Source: Molanna angustata (lineage: Eukaryota > Arthropoda > Insecta > Trichoptera > Molannidae). Taken from it: a stretch of 64,000 nucleotides of DNA. Each line of letters opens with the position of its first letter. Position 1 is the first letter of the stretch. The DNA is taken from NCBI GenBank assembly GCA_963576475.1, contig OY754978.1, forward strand, positions 10,842,799 through 10,906,798. The letters are read 5' to 3'. Below are positions 55,433 to 64,000 of the stretch, in pieces. The position numbers and the translations under genes were made by a program. The notes under the pieces were generated by a model. The model was not told the origin of the DNA. It saw only the letters and a program-made list of their open reading frames with translations, and searched no databases.

Positions 55433-55620
55433 CCACCTCGGTACAGGCTCAGCCTAGTGAGGTGGTGTATACCAAAAAATACTATAAAAAAATGTTTCAT
55501 ATAACTTATTTAAATTGTACTTTTTCTTTTTAATATTTTTATTGTTTGTATATTGTTATATTTTGTTTGGTTTCAATAATAAAAAAAAAAAAATTTCACG
55601 ATATTTTAGAAAAACACAAT
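55433..55620 (+). mobile_element. Probable LINE 3' tail with two-tier hairpin
   Basis: Hairpin 55433-55465: CCACCTC/GAGGTGG outside, AGGCT/AGCCT inside. About 100 bp later comes 'ttcaataataaaaaaaa' (55574-55594). Confidence 0.55.
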
Positions 55621-55780
55621 TACTGCTTATTCAATGTGCATTCTACTCTACATAATATGTAGTTGAGTGAATCAACTCAGTGTATCGAAACGGTTGTCCT
55701 GAATTTACTCTTCGACAAATTCTATGGTGCATATCGGTACCTACATAAGTTTTTATTATTTTTATCAATGTTTTATCAGC

Positions 55781-56690
55781 GAGGAGTACGGCAGGGTTGT
55801 ATCTTGTCTCCTCTACTTTTCAACTAGTACTCTGATTATGTATTTAAAAGAGCTCTCAACAACACCGAGAGGGGTATAAAAGTCAACGGGGTAGTAATTA
55901 ATAATATCAGGTACGCCGATGATACTGTATTACTGGCGGATTCTATTTCTGATCTCCAGGAACTGTTAAACAATGTCAATGTATTTGGTGAACATTTGGG
56001 CTTATCTATAAATGTAGCCAAAACAAAGTGGATGACATTTGGTCGATGTGAATATCCTGGTTCTTTCTTGCAATAAATGGGCAAGGTTATAGATAAGGTG
56101 GATAAATTAAAGTACCTTAGCAGTATTCTTTCGGAGTCCCTTGACCCGGATATGGAGATTAAGTGCAGAATTGAGGTAGCAAGAGCTGCCTTTAATAAAA
56201 TGAGATCTTTCTACTGCAACGAAAAGCTCAATATGGACCTGAGACAGCGGATGATGAGATGTTATGTGTGGTCTGTGATGCTATATGGCTGTGAGACTTG
56301 GACATTGAAGGTTAACACCATGAACAGGCTGGAAGCTTTTGAGATGTGGTTGCATCGCAGAATGCTCAAAATCTCTTGGACAGATCTGGTTACGAACTCA
56401 GAAATCTTAAGTCGAGCCAGAACAACCAGGAAACTCTTGTCCACAATAAAGGTCCGCAAGATCACATATCTGGGTCACATAATGAGGGGGAAGAAGTATC
56501 ACTTGCTCCAACTAATACTGAAGGGCAAGATAGAAGGTCGCCGAGGGACTGGAAGGAAACAGATGTCCTGGCTGCGCAACATTAGGGAATGGACCGGCTT
56601 CAGGACCGTGGAACAGATATTCCGGGCAGCACAGGACAGAGAGGGATTTGTCAGAGTGATAGCCGACGTCGGGGGTTCCTGACATGGCAC
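55781..56690 (+). pseudogene. RTE-type LINE ORF fragment (family C)
   Basis: The + strand encodes the second half of an RTE-like ORF. At 55781 onward: QRGVRQGCILSPLLFN, stop, YSDYVFKRAL and INNIRYADDTVLLADSISDLQELLN (motif C, YADDT), NVAKTKWMTFGR. After a stop (TAA at 56073) comes the open frame 56077-56682 (201 codons): VDKLKYLSSILSESLDPDMEIKCRIEVARAAFNKM, VMLYGCETWTLKVNTMNRLEAFEMWLHRRMLKISWTD, ITYLGHIMRGKKYHLLQLILKGKIEGRRGTGRKQMSWL and GFRTVEQIFRAAQDR. The 5' half (endonuclease and RT motif A) is absent. A mariner-like derivative sits at its 3' edge (56732). Confidence 0.82.
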
Positions 56691-56731
56691 CGGAAGAAGG
56701 AGAATGTTTGAAATTGTCACTTCATTATGTA

Positions 56732-57292
56732 AAAGGTGTCTCAAAAGAAAGTTTATATTTGTATTCACAGCGTTATGTGGAGATGTTAGACGACTTCTTG
56801 GCGCCTGAACTGCAAAACTTTCCTGGCTATAAGCAAAGAACATGGTTCCAGCAGGACGGAACAACGTCACACACGTCCAATACATCTCTGCCACGAGTTC
56901 GTGATATTTTCCCAGGCAAATTGATCTCCAGGAGAGGTGACATAAATTGGCATCCACGCAGTCCTGATTTAACCCCTATGGTCTTTTTTCAATGGGGTTA
57001 TCTTAAATCTAAAGTTTACGCCAATAAACCGACTTCCCTGGCGCATTTGAAAGAAAATATCCGTCACGAAATGGTAGCCATCACTGAGTCAAACTGCCGA
57101 GCCGTCATAAGTAATTTTACGGTTCGATTAAATGAGTGCTGCGAACGCGAGGGTCTACATTTGGACGATATTATTTTTAAGAAATAAATAACCAAATTGT
57201 GTACTTTAATAATTAATAAACATTTTTTCGATACACGGCTCACTTTTTTTTAATCGATCCACTAAATATAAACTTTATTTTGAGACACCCTG
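56732..57292 (+). mobile_element. mariner-like deletion derivative, copy 2
   Basis: TA at 56730-56731 and 57293-57294. The left end AAAGGTGTCTCAAAAGAAAG and the complement of the right end CAGGGTGTCTCAAAATAAAG form the TIR. It has the same structure and deletion end point as copy 1 (44466-45024), with the TIR running straight into codons for 'SLYLYSQRYVEML'. Confidence 0.8.
56783..57187 (+). CDS. Truncated mariner-like transposase, C-terminal catalytic half
   Basis: An open frame of 134 codons from the first ATG in the element (MLDDFLAPELQNF...). It carries RTWFQQDGTTSHTSNTSLPRVRDIFPGKLISRRGDINWHPRSPDLTPMVFFQWGYLKSKVY and ends HLDDIIFKK. 'WFQQDG' holds the second catalytic aspartate, and 'PRSPDLTP' is the conserved stretch before the third acidic residue. 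In relatives that residue is the D of 'PMDFF', but here it is V. The DNA-binding half and the first aspartate were deleted. The frame upstream of this ATG reads through the TIR into the adjacent LINE and is not native. A working transposase is not expected; a DNA-free dominant fragment is possible but speculative. Confidence 0.6.
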   Translation: MLDDFLAPELQNFPGYKQRTWFQQDGTTSHTSNTSLPRVRDIFPGKLISRRGDINWHPRSPDLTPMVFFQWGYLKSKVYANKPTSLAHLKENIRHEMVAITESNCRAVISNFTVRLNECCEREGLHLDDIIFKK

Positions 57293-57410
57293 TATTACTC
57301 CATAATAACATTGAATTATGATTGAATTATTATACATATAATCTGTTTTTCGTTTTCTTTATATTGGTTTGGAGTTGTGCGCTTATTATTTTTCTTTACT
57401 ATTATCGTAA

Positions 57411-57527
57411 GGGTCGTATTACAAGAGTTATTTGAGAAAAATATAAGAAAAAGGTAAGGTCCCGAACTGCGAGAATACTGCTTATGGGACCTCAACTTAT
57501 TCTTAAATAACAGCCGTAATGCGACCC
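57411..57527. mobile_element. Small MITE, TAA duplication
   Basis: TAA at 57408-57410 and 57528-57530. GGGTCGTATTAC at the left and the complement GGGTCGCATTACGG at the right. 'gttatttgag', 'aggtccc' and their partners extend the inverted repeat across most of the 117 bp. Confidence 0.7.
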
Positions 57528-57539
57528 TAATTAACAAGA

Positions 57540-57670
57540 GCCAGGAAATCGAAAATACAACAGGAAAAATAACATCTCACAAAGTTCAGCAATGAGGTTC
57601 ACCACCCATTCTAAATGTTGCCTTTTAAGGTGAGACGAGACTTGTGTGTGGGAATACACTCATGTGTCGT
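57540..57670 (+). repeat. Repeat X copy
   Basis: 'caggaaatcgaaaatacaac', 'aacatctcacaaagttcagc', 'atgaggttcaccacccattc', 'ccttttaaggtgagacgaga'. Confidence 0.6.
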
Positions 57671-57886
57671 AGTTCGGATCTAAAATAATGATATTTATTC
57701 CATCAAAATTACGTACCTAAATACATAGGTATGTATATACAATTATGCTGTCTCGGGTGGGGTTTGCAGGGTTAATCGATCACCATACATATTGATTTTT
57801 TTTGTACTTACAATATTTCCGTATTTCAATATTTTTTTATTTATTTATTTAGAACATATTATGAATAAAATAAATTAAGATTGAAG

Positions 57887-58020
57887 ATTGGTCGATGGCA
57901 GAGCGGTTAGCGCGCTGGACAAGTAATCCAGTGGTCTCGAGTTTGTATCCTGCCTCGACCGATTTCGTTCACCTATAGCACAAGCATTTATGTTCAATTT
58001 AATTTTACAAACCGTTGAAT
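57887..58020 (+). mobile_element. tRNA-derived SINE (type S1), tRNA-like head intact
   Basis: The head can fold as a cloverleaf. GGTCGA (5') pairs with TCGACC (3'), and anticodon arm CTGGA-CAAGTAA-TCCAG reads AGT in the loop, as in tRNA-Thr. The A box is TGGCAGAGCGGTTAGCGCG. The B box is mutated (GTTTGTATCC). The SINE body 'gatttcgttcacctatagc' follows directly, so it is not a tRNA gene. Confidence 0.78.
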
Positions 58021-58119
58021 ATTTTTCTTTTAACATTGACCAACTTTGAATAAAATTTTGAATGTTGAAACCATAATAAAATATCTCTAATTTCCATTTT
58101 TTTCAGTTTTAATAGATGA

Positions 58120-58595
58120 AATCATAAAGAAACAATGAGAAAAAATGAACCGTTGTCTATGGAAAACTAATCAGCTCTAAGTTTATGGACTTAACACATG
58201 TGATATCAATATGAAGTCAATAGGACTTATACTTTGGGCTGCAGAGAGGACATAAAAAAACAACGTAAATGATGAATTCATAGAGAAGAAATGAAAAGTT
58301 GTCTATGGAAAACTGATCAGCTCTAGGTCTATGCACTTTACACATATGATGTTAATATGAAGTCGATCGGACTTATAGTTTGGGCTGTAGAGAGGACACA
58401 AAAAGGATTTTCCGTACCGCGCCGTACGCTGTACGCCGTACGCCATACGACATACGCCGTACGCCATACATACAAACACATCATGACGAAACTCACAGTG
58501 TGCACTCTCTACATGATACACGTTGAGAAATTGGTGTAAAAAAAACGCTTAAAAATAGTGAAATCATGACTCCCCTATTCCATAGTGTGGAGAGT
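58120..58595 (+). repeat. Repeat family Y copy with internal partial duplication and TACGCC microsatellite
   Basis: The block 'tctatggaaaactaatcagc...tttgggctgcagagaggaca' (58152-58252) is repeated at 58297-58400. A tract of CGTACGCC/CATACGCC variants lies at 58420-58468. The right edge 'ccatagtgtggagagtaaaa' matches that of the copy at 421-1361. Confidence 0.65.
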
Positions 58596-58668
58596 AAAAA
58601 ACTGCTTCACTAGTCAAAGTCTGTTCCGAAGCAATTTCCTGTAAAGTTTGTATAGTTATTAAATTATA

Positions 58669-59671
58669 CTAGTTGCGTGTAACACATGAGATCCAACTGT
58701 CGATAGCGATAGTATGTATAGTTGAAAGATAAGTACCAAACTATAAACCCATAAATACAAATTATTTAATATTTTAAGATATTTGGTTTTCTATACAACA
58801 CATGTACCTAGGTATGTATGTCAAGATGTGATAGTATGGAGGTCAGTCCTTTGATCCTACCCAGAATATGAAAACAGCATGATGGTATGTATGTATGTTT
58901 GGAGATTAGTATCAAACTATTACGTCTTCTTAGATATTGTGTGTAGGCGACTGCCATACAAATTGTATGAAGCAATGTCGTCACTAAATTAAATTTTTAT
59001 AAAAATTGTTAAAAAAAAATTGAGATATGCTAATATAATTCATTTATCTTTTATAGAAAATTTAATAATCTAGTTGGGGTGTTTCGGCTTTTTTCGATAT
59101 TTTTAAAAAAATTAGGCAGTTAAACTCATAAATATATCATAAAAAAAATATTTTTCTTAATAAAAACGTTTGAGAAACCCTGGAATTTTCAAAAAAAAAC
59201 TAATTAGAGATTTTGTATTTTTCTATCTTTATAACAATTTTCAGCGTTCTAGCTTTTATGGTTTCTGAGAAATATGGATAAATAAACCAAAATTTCTAAA
59301 GTTGATAACCCCTGACTGAAACAAAAATTCAAAATTCTGAGTATAAAAGTTTTGTAGGTTTATAACCGTTTATATATTCTGAAAATTTTGGGCTCTGTAA
59401 ATTGAGCGGATCAAAAGTTATAAAGGACACACACATACACACACACACAGACACACACTCAGACACACGAAATGTTCTACTCCGAATTCTGAGTAAATCC
59501 GTATATGGAATCCATATATGCTGCGAAGCCTCTAAGTTGGTGTTTTTTGACTTCAAAGTTGGAAAAGCCGTGAAAAAAGTAGACCGTGCATACAATTCTC
59601 ACGTATCCTGGCTTGAAACATTGTCGATATGTTAAGAGAACAAAGTTCTCTCGAACAAATCAACAGTTAGA
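58669..59671 (-). mobile_element. Non-autonomous Helitron (family A), complete copy
   Basis: Minus orientation: 3' end CTAG at 58669-58672 with 'cgtgtaacacatgag' hairpin arm, and 5' TCTAACTGTTGATTTG at the right end (59671). An internal (CA)n tract lies at 59428-59467. The frame 59329-59595 is a DNA-level match to other copies, not a gene. Confidence 0.8.
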
Positions 59672-59796
59672 TTATACCAAAGACCTTATAATAATGTAGA
59701 TTATACCTACTTTACAGTATATAACACATTAAAAAATATGAAAAACAAATAACAACCCTAACAAAAAAAAATCACAATAAAAGTAACAATCACAAG

Positions 59797-60020
59797 GCGT
59801 CGGCCTTCATGGCTCAGTTGATTAGGTATCTGGCTGCTGATCCAAAGGTCCCGGGTTCGATTCCCGGTGGAGACACAGTTTTTAATTGTGTTTTCAGTCT
59901 GAATCTGTGAAACGATAAATATCGTAGGTGTCCAGAATGTGGCAACTTGTTATTGGGTGCGTGTTAAATTAATATTTGACATAGTACCTGTTAGTTGCCA
60001 GAGAAGTAATAAAAAAAAAC
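59797..60020 (+). mobile_element. tRNA-derived SINE (type S2), full length
   Basis: 'cggccttcatggctcagttg' (A box), CCGGGTTCGATTCCCGG (B box in an intact T arm), 'ggagacacagtttttaattg', 'gggtgcgtgttaaattaata' and an A-rich end. It is the best copy of the type in the window. Confidence 0.85.
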
Positions 60021-60024
60021 AATA

Positions 60025-60690
60025 TTTAGAAGAAAGGCTAAATTATTATTTTTGATAAAACAGTTATTTTATTTCAAGTAGGTAGCCACTTTGTTCCTGA
60101 CATTTCGATTTATTTTTTAACCCTTAAGTGCAGATGGTAGTTTGTTATATATGCTATTTTGTTATATATGGTATTTTGTTACATATGATATTTTGTTACA
60201 TATGCTATATTGTTATATGTATATGCAATGTTGTTATATAGCATATATAAAAATATAATATCGTATTTTAAGTACGTAAACATATTATTTCCTTTTCAAC
60301 TCATTCCAAACATATATTTCTTTTTTTTATTTCACAAATAATATTTAATTAATATAAAATTAACAATAGATGTCGTGTGAATGTTTTATTCATTAATACC
60401 ATGTAGATAAACGTCATTTTGAAAGAAGGAAATCTAAGAAGCTTGAGTTCGAACCCCACCCTAGATGCTAAAACCGATTTCGTTTCGATGCTTAATTTAG
60501 GAAATGTAGGAAGACCGATTAACAAGAACAACACAATCTTTGTTTATAAAAAAATATAGTTACGATAACGATTACCTACTTACAAACTCAATGAAACGAA
60601 AACCTCTTCTCTATGGTTTTGAAATGTCAAATCGCGCCGGCATAAATATCACCCATTTCATAAATATATTGTCACTGTAAAATTGTTAAC
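60025..60690. other. Unassigned AT-rich DNA with a degenerate S1 SINE piece
   Basis: Short 'tatgctattttgttatata' units repeat at 60148-60240. A possible S1 remnant lies at 60440-60535 (GAGTTCGAACCCC, 'ccgatttcgtttcgatgctt'). Confidence 0.45.
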
Positions 60691-60694
60691 TGCT

Positions 60695-60800
60695 TGCCCT
60701 AGAACAGGGTTTCCTAGTTGGGCAGCAGGTATCTACTTGCTAGTATCATTGTTAAATATAGCGTTATAAAAAAAGAAATAAATTAGCAAAATAATAATAC
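60695..60800 (+). mobile_element. Probable LINE 3' tail with two-tier hairpin
   Basis: Hairpin 60695-60724: TGCCC/GGGCA outside, AGG/CCT inside, with linkers TAGAAC and AGTT. 'aaaaaaagaaataaattagc' follows. Confidence 0.5.
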
Positions 60801-60914
60801 AAATAAGTCAGAAACTGTAAGATCATTATTATTTAGATAACACACAAAATGGCTCGTTTTTCAAATAAAACTAAAGAGATTTATTCTATGGAATCGGAAG
60901 TTATTCATAATGTT

Positions 60915-63352
60915 CTTCTTCTTCGATGGCGCTACAGCCCAAAACGAGCCTTGGCCTCCTTCAACACGCGCCTCCAACCTCTTCTATCCTCAGCCGCCGT
61001 TCTCCAGTTAGGGACCTGCAGGAGCTTTTCTGCATCTCTCCGTATGTCGTCCTCCCATCTCAGTCTTGGTCTCCCCATCTTCCGTTTACCTCCCGGGTGA
61101 CCAAACATGATTTTTTTGGGTAGTCGCGTGTTTGGCATTCTCTGTACATGGCCAGCCCATCTCAACCTAAGCAGTCTTATATAGGTTGAGATCTTTGGTG
61201 CTTCATAGATTTTGTACAGTTCTTCATTTTTCTTTATGCGCCATTCATCTCCTTCCTTCACAGGACCACATATTCGGCGTAGGACTCTCCTTTCGAAAAC
61301 ATCTAATGCTTCAGCGGATTTCACGGTCAGTGTCAGAGCCTCGCATCCGTAAGTCAACACAGTCCTAATGATTGTTTTATATAATGTCAATTTAGTTTTC
61401 CTGTGGACATTGCGAGACCTGAACACTGGCAATAAGGAGAAATAAGTTTTATTGCCTGCTGATATTCTTTTTTTGATTTCTACTTCCTCTTCATTATTTT
61501 CCGTAAGGAGAGATCCCAGATACGTAAATTGGTCAACTGTTTCAAATGAATGGTCGTCTGCCAGCTTTACGCTACCTCTTCTTCTTTGAGATGGGTTTCG
61601 ACTTTGGGCCATATATTTTGTTTTGCTCTCATTTATTTTCAAGCCCACTTCACATGCAGCAGTTTCCAATGGGGTGAAGACTTCTTTAATAGCTGCCAGG
61701 GATCTTCCGATGATATTAAGATCATCTGCGTACCCAACTATTTGGCTGCTCTTGAAACAAATGTTAGCGCTCGTGTCGACGGACGTTTGACGGACAACAT
61801 GTTCTAGCACTATGTTGAAGAGAGTGGGAGCCAGACTATCCCCTTGTTTTAGCCCTTGAGAGATTGTAAACGCCTCACTAAGTTCCCCTCCCACCTTGAC
61901 CTGGCTTCTTGTGTTGGTCATTGTTACTATGACAAGCCTAACTAGTTTAGAAGGGATCTGGAAATGAAGCAGAATTTCGTATAATTTCCTTCTGTCAATG
62001 CTGTCATAAGCTTGTTTAAAGTCGACAAATAATTGGTGTATATCAATGTCGAACTCCCAACACTTTCCCAGAATTTGACGTACCGTGAATAACTGATCAG
62101 TCGTTGATCTGTTTGCTCTAAAACCTGCCTGATATTCTCCTAGAATATTCTCCGCATATGGCTCTATTCTTTGTTTAAGTATGACTGTAAATATCTTGTA
62201 AGCAGTGCATAAAAGTGAGATACCTCTATAATTCTCACACTTTAGCTTGTCACCTTTTTTATAAATAGGGCATATAACGCTCGTCTGCCATTCGTTTGGG
62301 ATCATTTCTAGGATCCATACTTTTGCAATCAGACTTTGTATTAGGGTTTTTAGGTGTGTATTCCCCTGTTTAAAGAGCTCGGCCGGTAGGTTATCTATTC
62401 CTGGTGCCTTGTTGTTCTTCAGCTTTTTCAGGGCTGCTGTGATTTCGATAGTTGTTGGTGGATTGGTTGATGGCAGGTTTTCATCTTGCGGTTCGTGGAG
62501 GGTAGTTGTATTCTCTTCTCTTGTATCATGGTTCGGATTGAGGAGTTGATGAAAATATTCGCACCATCTTGATTTGATTTGTTCCTTAGATGAGATGATA
62601 TCTCCATTGATATTCTTACACAGGCTAGTTCTGGGTTTGAAACCTTTCTTGAAAAAGTTTACACCCTTGTACGCCTCACGAGTATTATTATCAAGGAAGT
62701 CGTTTTCCATCTTCAACAAAACATTGTTTAGGAATTCTCTTTTTTTCTTTTTAATCAGTCTATTTGATTCCCTTCTGGCCTGTTCATATGCTTGTTGCTT
62801 GGCTCTTGTCTTTCTTTCAATGTATTGCTTTCTGAGAATATTTTTGTGCTGGATACTTATCTCACATTCTTGATCAAACCATGGATTTCTGTTCTGTCTT
62901 GGTATGTTTCCTATACTGGACTCCGCTGATCTAATAATAGCATTCTTTATGTTATTCCAGTCTTCCTCGAGGTCGTCCTGTGTGGTTCCGTCACCTATTT
63001 GGGCTGGTAAGTTGGTTGTGAGGTTGCTGTGATACGACTCTATCCCGTCTAGTGTCTTTAGTGCCTCGCAATTGAATTTGGGTGTTGCAGATTGTTTGCA
63101 AAGTTTTATTTTGGCAATTCTGCATTTGTATGTGGCTACCACCATGTAGTGGTCTGAGTCGATGTTAGCCCCTCTGTAGGTTCTTACATTTGTTATGCTT
63201 GACGCCCCTCGTTTTTCAATCAGAACATGGTCGATCTGGTTATGGTGCCTGCCATTTGGTGAAGTCCACGTCCACTTATGAATGTCCTTTCGGGGGAAGA
63301 ATGTTGAGGTGATGATCATATTACGTGATTCTGCAAAATCTGTCACCCTCAA
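60915..63352 (-). mobile_element. RTE-type LINE (family B), 5'-truncated, recent
   Basis: ATAATGTT at 60907-60914 and 63353-63360 flanks the insertion as a target-site duplication. The 3' end reads '...gctgtagcgccatcgaagaagaagaac'. The element is truncated within the endonuclease domain, typical of incomplete target-primed reverse transcription. Confidence 0.85.
60932..63352 (-). CDS. RTE-type endonuclease-reverse transcriptase, N-terminally truncated
   Basis: An 806-codon uninterrupted frame. It opens at a TTG at the truncation point, so there is no native start; the full protein would have about 150 more endonuclease residues. Endonuclease remnants: WTWTSPNGRHHNQIDHVLI (about residues 28-46) and NIDSDHYMVV. 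RT: NNKAPGIDNLPAELFK, CPIYKKGDKLKCENYRGISLL, GEYQAGFRANRSTTDQLF, HQLFVDFKQAYDSIDR (motif A), QGLKQGDSLAPTLFN (motif B), GYADDLNIIGRS (motif C, bases 61721-61732), KINESKTKYM and FTYLGSLL. The C-terminal part has GCEALTLTVKS...RVLRRICGP and LRLRWAGHVQRM...GRPRLRWEDDI. There is no RNase H domain. The intact frame implies a young copy, but without the endonuclease it should not move on its own. Confidence 0.9.
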   Translation of the reverse strand: MRVTDFAESRNMIITSTFFPRKDIHKWTWTSPNGRHHNQIDHVLIEKRGASSITNVRTYRGANIDSDHYMVVATYKCRIAKIKLCKQSATPKFNCEALKTLDGIESYHSNLTTNLPAQIGDGTTQDDLEEDWNNIKNAIIRSAESSIGNIPRQNRNPWFDQECEISIQHKNILRKQYIERKTRAKQQAYEQARRESNRLIKKKKREFLNNVLLKMENDFLDNNTREAYKGVNFFKKGFKPRTSLCKNINGDIISSKEQIKSRWCEYFHQLLNPNHDTREENTTTLHEPQDENLPSTNPPTTIEITAALKKLKNNKAPGIDNLPAELFKQGNTHLKTLIQSLIAKVWILEMIPNEWQTSVICPIYKKGDKLKCENYRGISLLCTAYKIFTVILKQRIEPYAENILGEYQAGFRANRSTTDQLFTVRQILGKCWEFDIDIHQLFVDFKQAYDSIDRRKLYEILLHFQIPSKLVRLVIVTMTNTRSQVKVGGELSEAFTISQGLKQGDSLAPTLFNIVLEHVVRQTSVDTSANICFKSSQIVGYADDLNIIGRSLAAIKEVFTPLETAACEVGLKINESKTKYMAQSRNPSQRRRGSVKLADDHSFETVDQFTYLGSLLTENNEEEVEIKKRISAGNKTYFSLLPVFRSRNVHRKTKLTLYKTIIRTVLTYGCEALTLTVKSAEALDVFERRVLRRICGPVKEGDEWRIKKNEELYKIYEAPKISTYIRLLRLRWAGHVQRMPNTRLPKKIMFGHPGGKRKMGRPRLRWEDDIRRDAEKLLQVPNWRTAAEDRRGWRRVLKEAKARFGL

Positions 63353-63360
63353 ATAATGTT

Positions 63361-63560
63361 ATTGTCATAGAAATTGATATTGTCATTAGATAAATGAGGA
63401 TAATATAATCGAATGATGATCATGAATCCATCAGCGGAAAGGAAATCTGGAAAATCTTCTATAAAATAGTCCCAATGCCATGGAAATATATTGAGAAATT
63501 CAGCCTTTATCAAAGAATGGTAAATAAATATTCTAACCACTCATTTATTTCATTATTTAT
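63361..63560. other. Unassigned DNA flanking the LINE insertion
   Basis: No feature recognised. Confidence 0.5.
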
Positions 63561-64000
63561 TTGAATCTTTCTGTACATATAATTAGTACACTGGCGGGCT
63601 TATTGCATAATGTCAATTTCTTCAAACCAACCAGAGTTAAGGTTAAATATACAAAACAGTGTGTACTATGGCAATAAGTTAATGACATTACAAAATAAAT
63701 AAAGATAGAAGAAAAAAAGTAAAAGAAACAAAGAAGATAGCATATAATGTAAGAACAATTCATAGCAATGATAGGAAAACTAAAGGATAAGGAAAGGAAG
63801 AGGAGAGGAAGATTTAATCAGGTGTTGTCAGATAAATATATTTGCTTTAGCCTTTTCTTGAAGATGTTTGGTGAAATAGACGACGTCATATCAGGACTTA
63901 GATTATTCCATAGTCTAGCTGAATGTTCTTCGTACTTCAAATGAAGAGCTAAAAAATTCAGAGCTATGAATTGGATACTTAGTAAATAACGTTCAGCAGA
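63560..64000 (-). pseudogene. LINE (family T1) ORF end and 3' UTR, cut by the window edge
   Basis: Minus strand: SAERYLLSIQFIALNF, a frame change, then EEHSARLWNNLSPDMTSSISPNIFKKRLKQIYLSDNT and a stop at about 63815. A 3' UTR follows, ending in a worn tail hairpin near 63600 ('gaagaaattgacattatgc'). It is homologous to 30000-30480 and 46500-47039. The ORF continues past 64000. Confidence 0.68.

Noticed and set aside
57895..57965. Functional tRNA-Thr gene
   Set aside because: A cloverleaf can be drawn, but the B box is mutated and a SINE body follows without a Pol III terminator. The same head occurs at several other SINE copies.
59797..59875. Functional tRNA gene
   Set aside because: Head of an S2 SINE; the same head and body recur at 14165, 42640 and 49905.

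Overview
This window looks like AT-rich nuclear DNA from an arthropod, most likely an insect. Supporting signs are RTE-type and other non-LTR retrotransposons, Penelope-like elements (PLEs) with a GIY-YIG domain, tRNA-derived SINEs, Helitrons, and hAT-, piggyBac-, Harbinger- and mariner-like DNA elements. I could not identify a host protein-coding gene, rRNA, functional tRNA or CRISPR array. The style of the repeats would suit a lepidopteran or a similar repeat-rich insect, but nothing here fixes the order.

Layout. 1-2.5 kb: a Helitron remnant split by a terminal-inverted-repeat (TIR) element, then a SINE. 3.3-6.5 kb: a PLE with 709-bp inverted terminal copies; 6.6-7.9 kb: a second, broken PLE. 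8-20 kb: remnants of at least four LINE families, SINEs and small MITEs, including an RTE copy inside a SINE and a palindromic PLE derivative inside a LINE. 20.5-26.4 kb: a palindromic Helitron pair, a PLE with an intact 619-codon ORF and 12-bp target duplication, and two near-identical Helitron copies. 26.6-41 kb: a fold-back element, LINE tails, a piggyBac-like MITE, a hAT MITE carrying a palindromic MITE, and SINEs. 41-45 kb: a four-level nest of elements and a mariner-like deletion derivative. 45-50.7 kb: LINE tails and a Helitron that carries a 2-kb 18-bp minisatellite. 51-60 kb: LINE/RTE remnants, MITEs, a second mariner-like derivative, another Helitron and SINEs. 60.9-63.4 kb: a 5'-truncated but uninterrupted RTE-type LINE (806 codons). 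The window ends inside another LINE.

How the parts relate. The autonomous machinery visible is PLE reverse transcriptase plus endonuclease and LINE endonuclease/reverse transcriptase. SINEs at 20.5 and 38.8 kb share a 3' hairpin tail with local LINEs, so they probably borrow that LINE's enzyme. The Helitron, hAT, piggyBac, Harbinger and mariner copies are all non-autonomous here. The most notable signals are hammerhead-ribozyme-like cores with covarying stems in three PLE families, a two-tier hairpin with differing but complementary stems at four probable LINE 3' ends, and a PLE terminal signature shared by two independent insertions. Boundaries were read by eye and may be off by a few bases.
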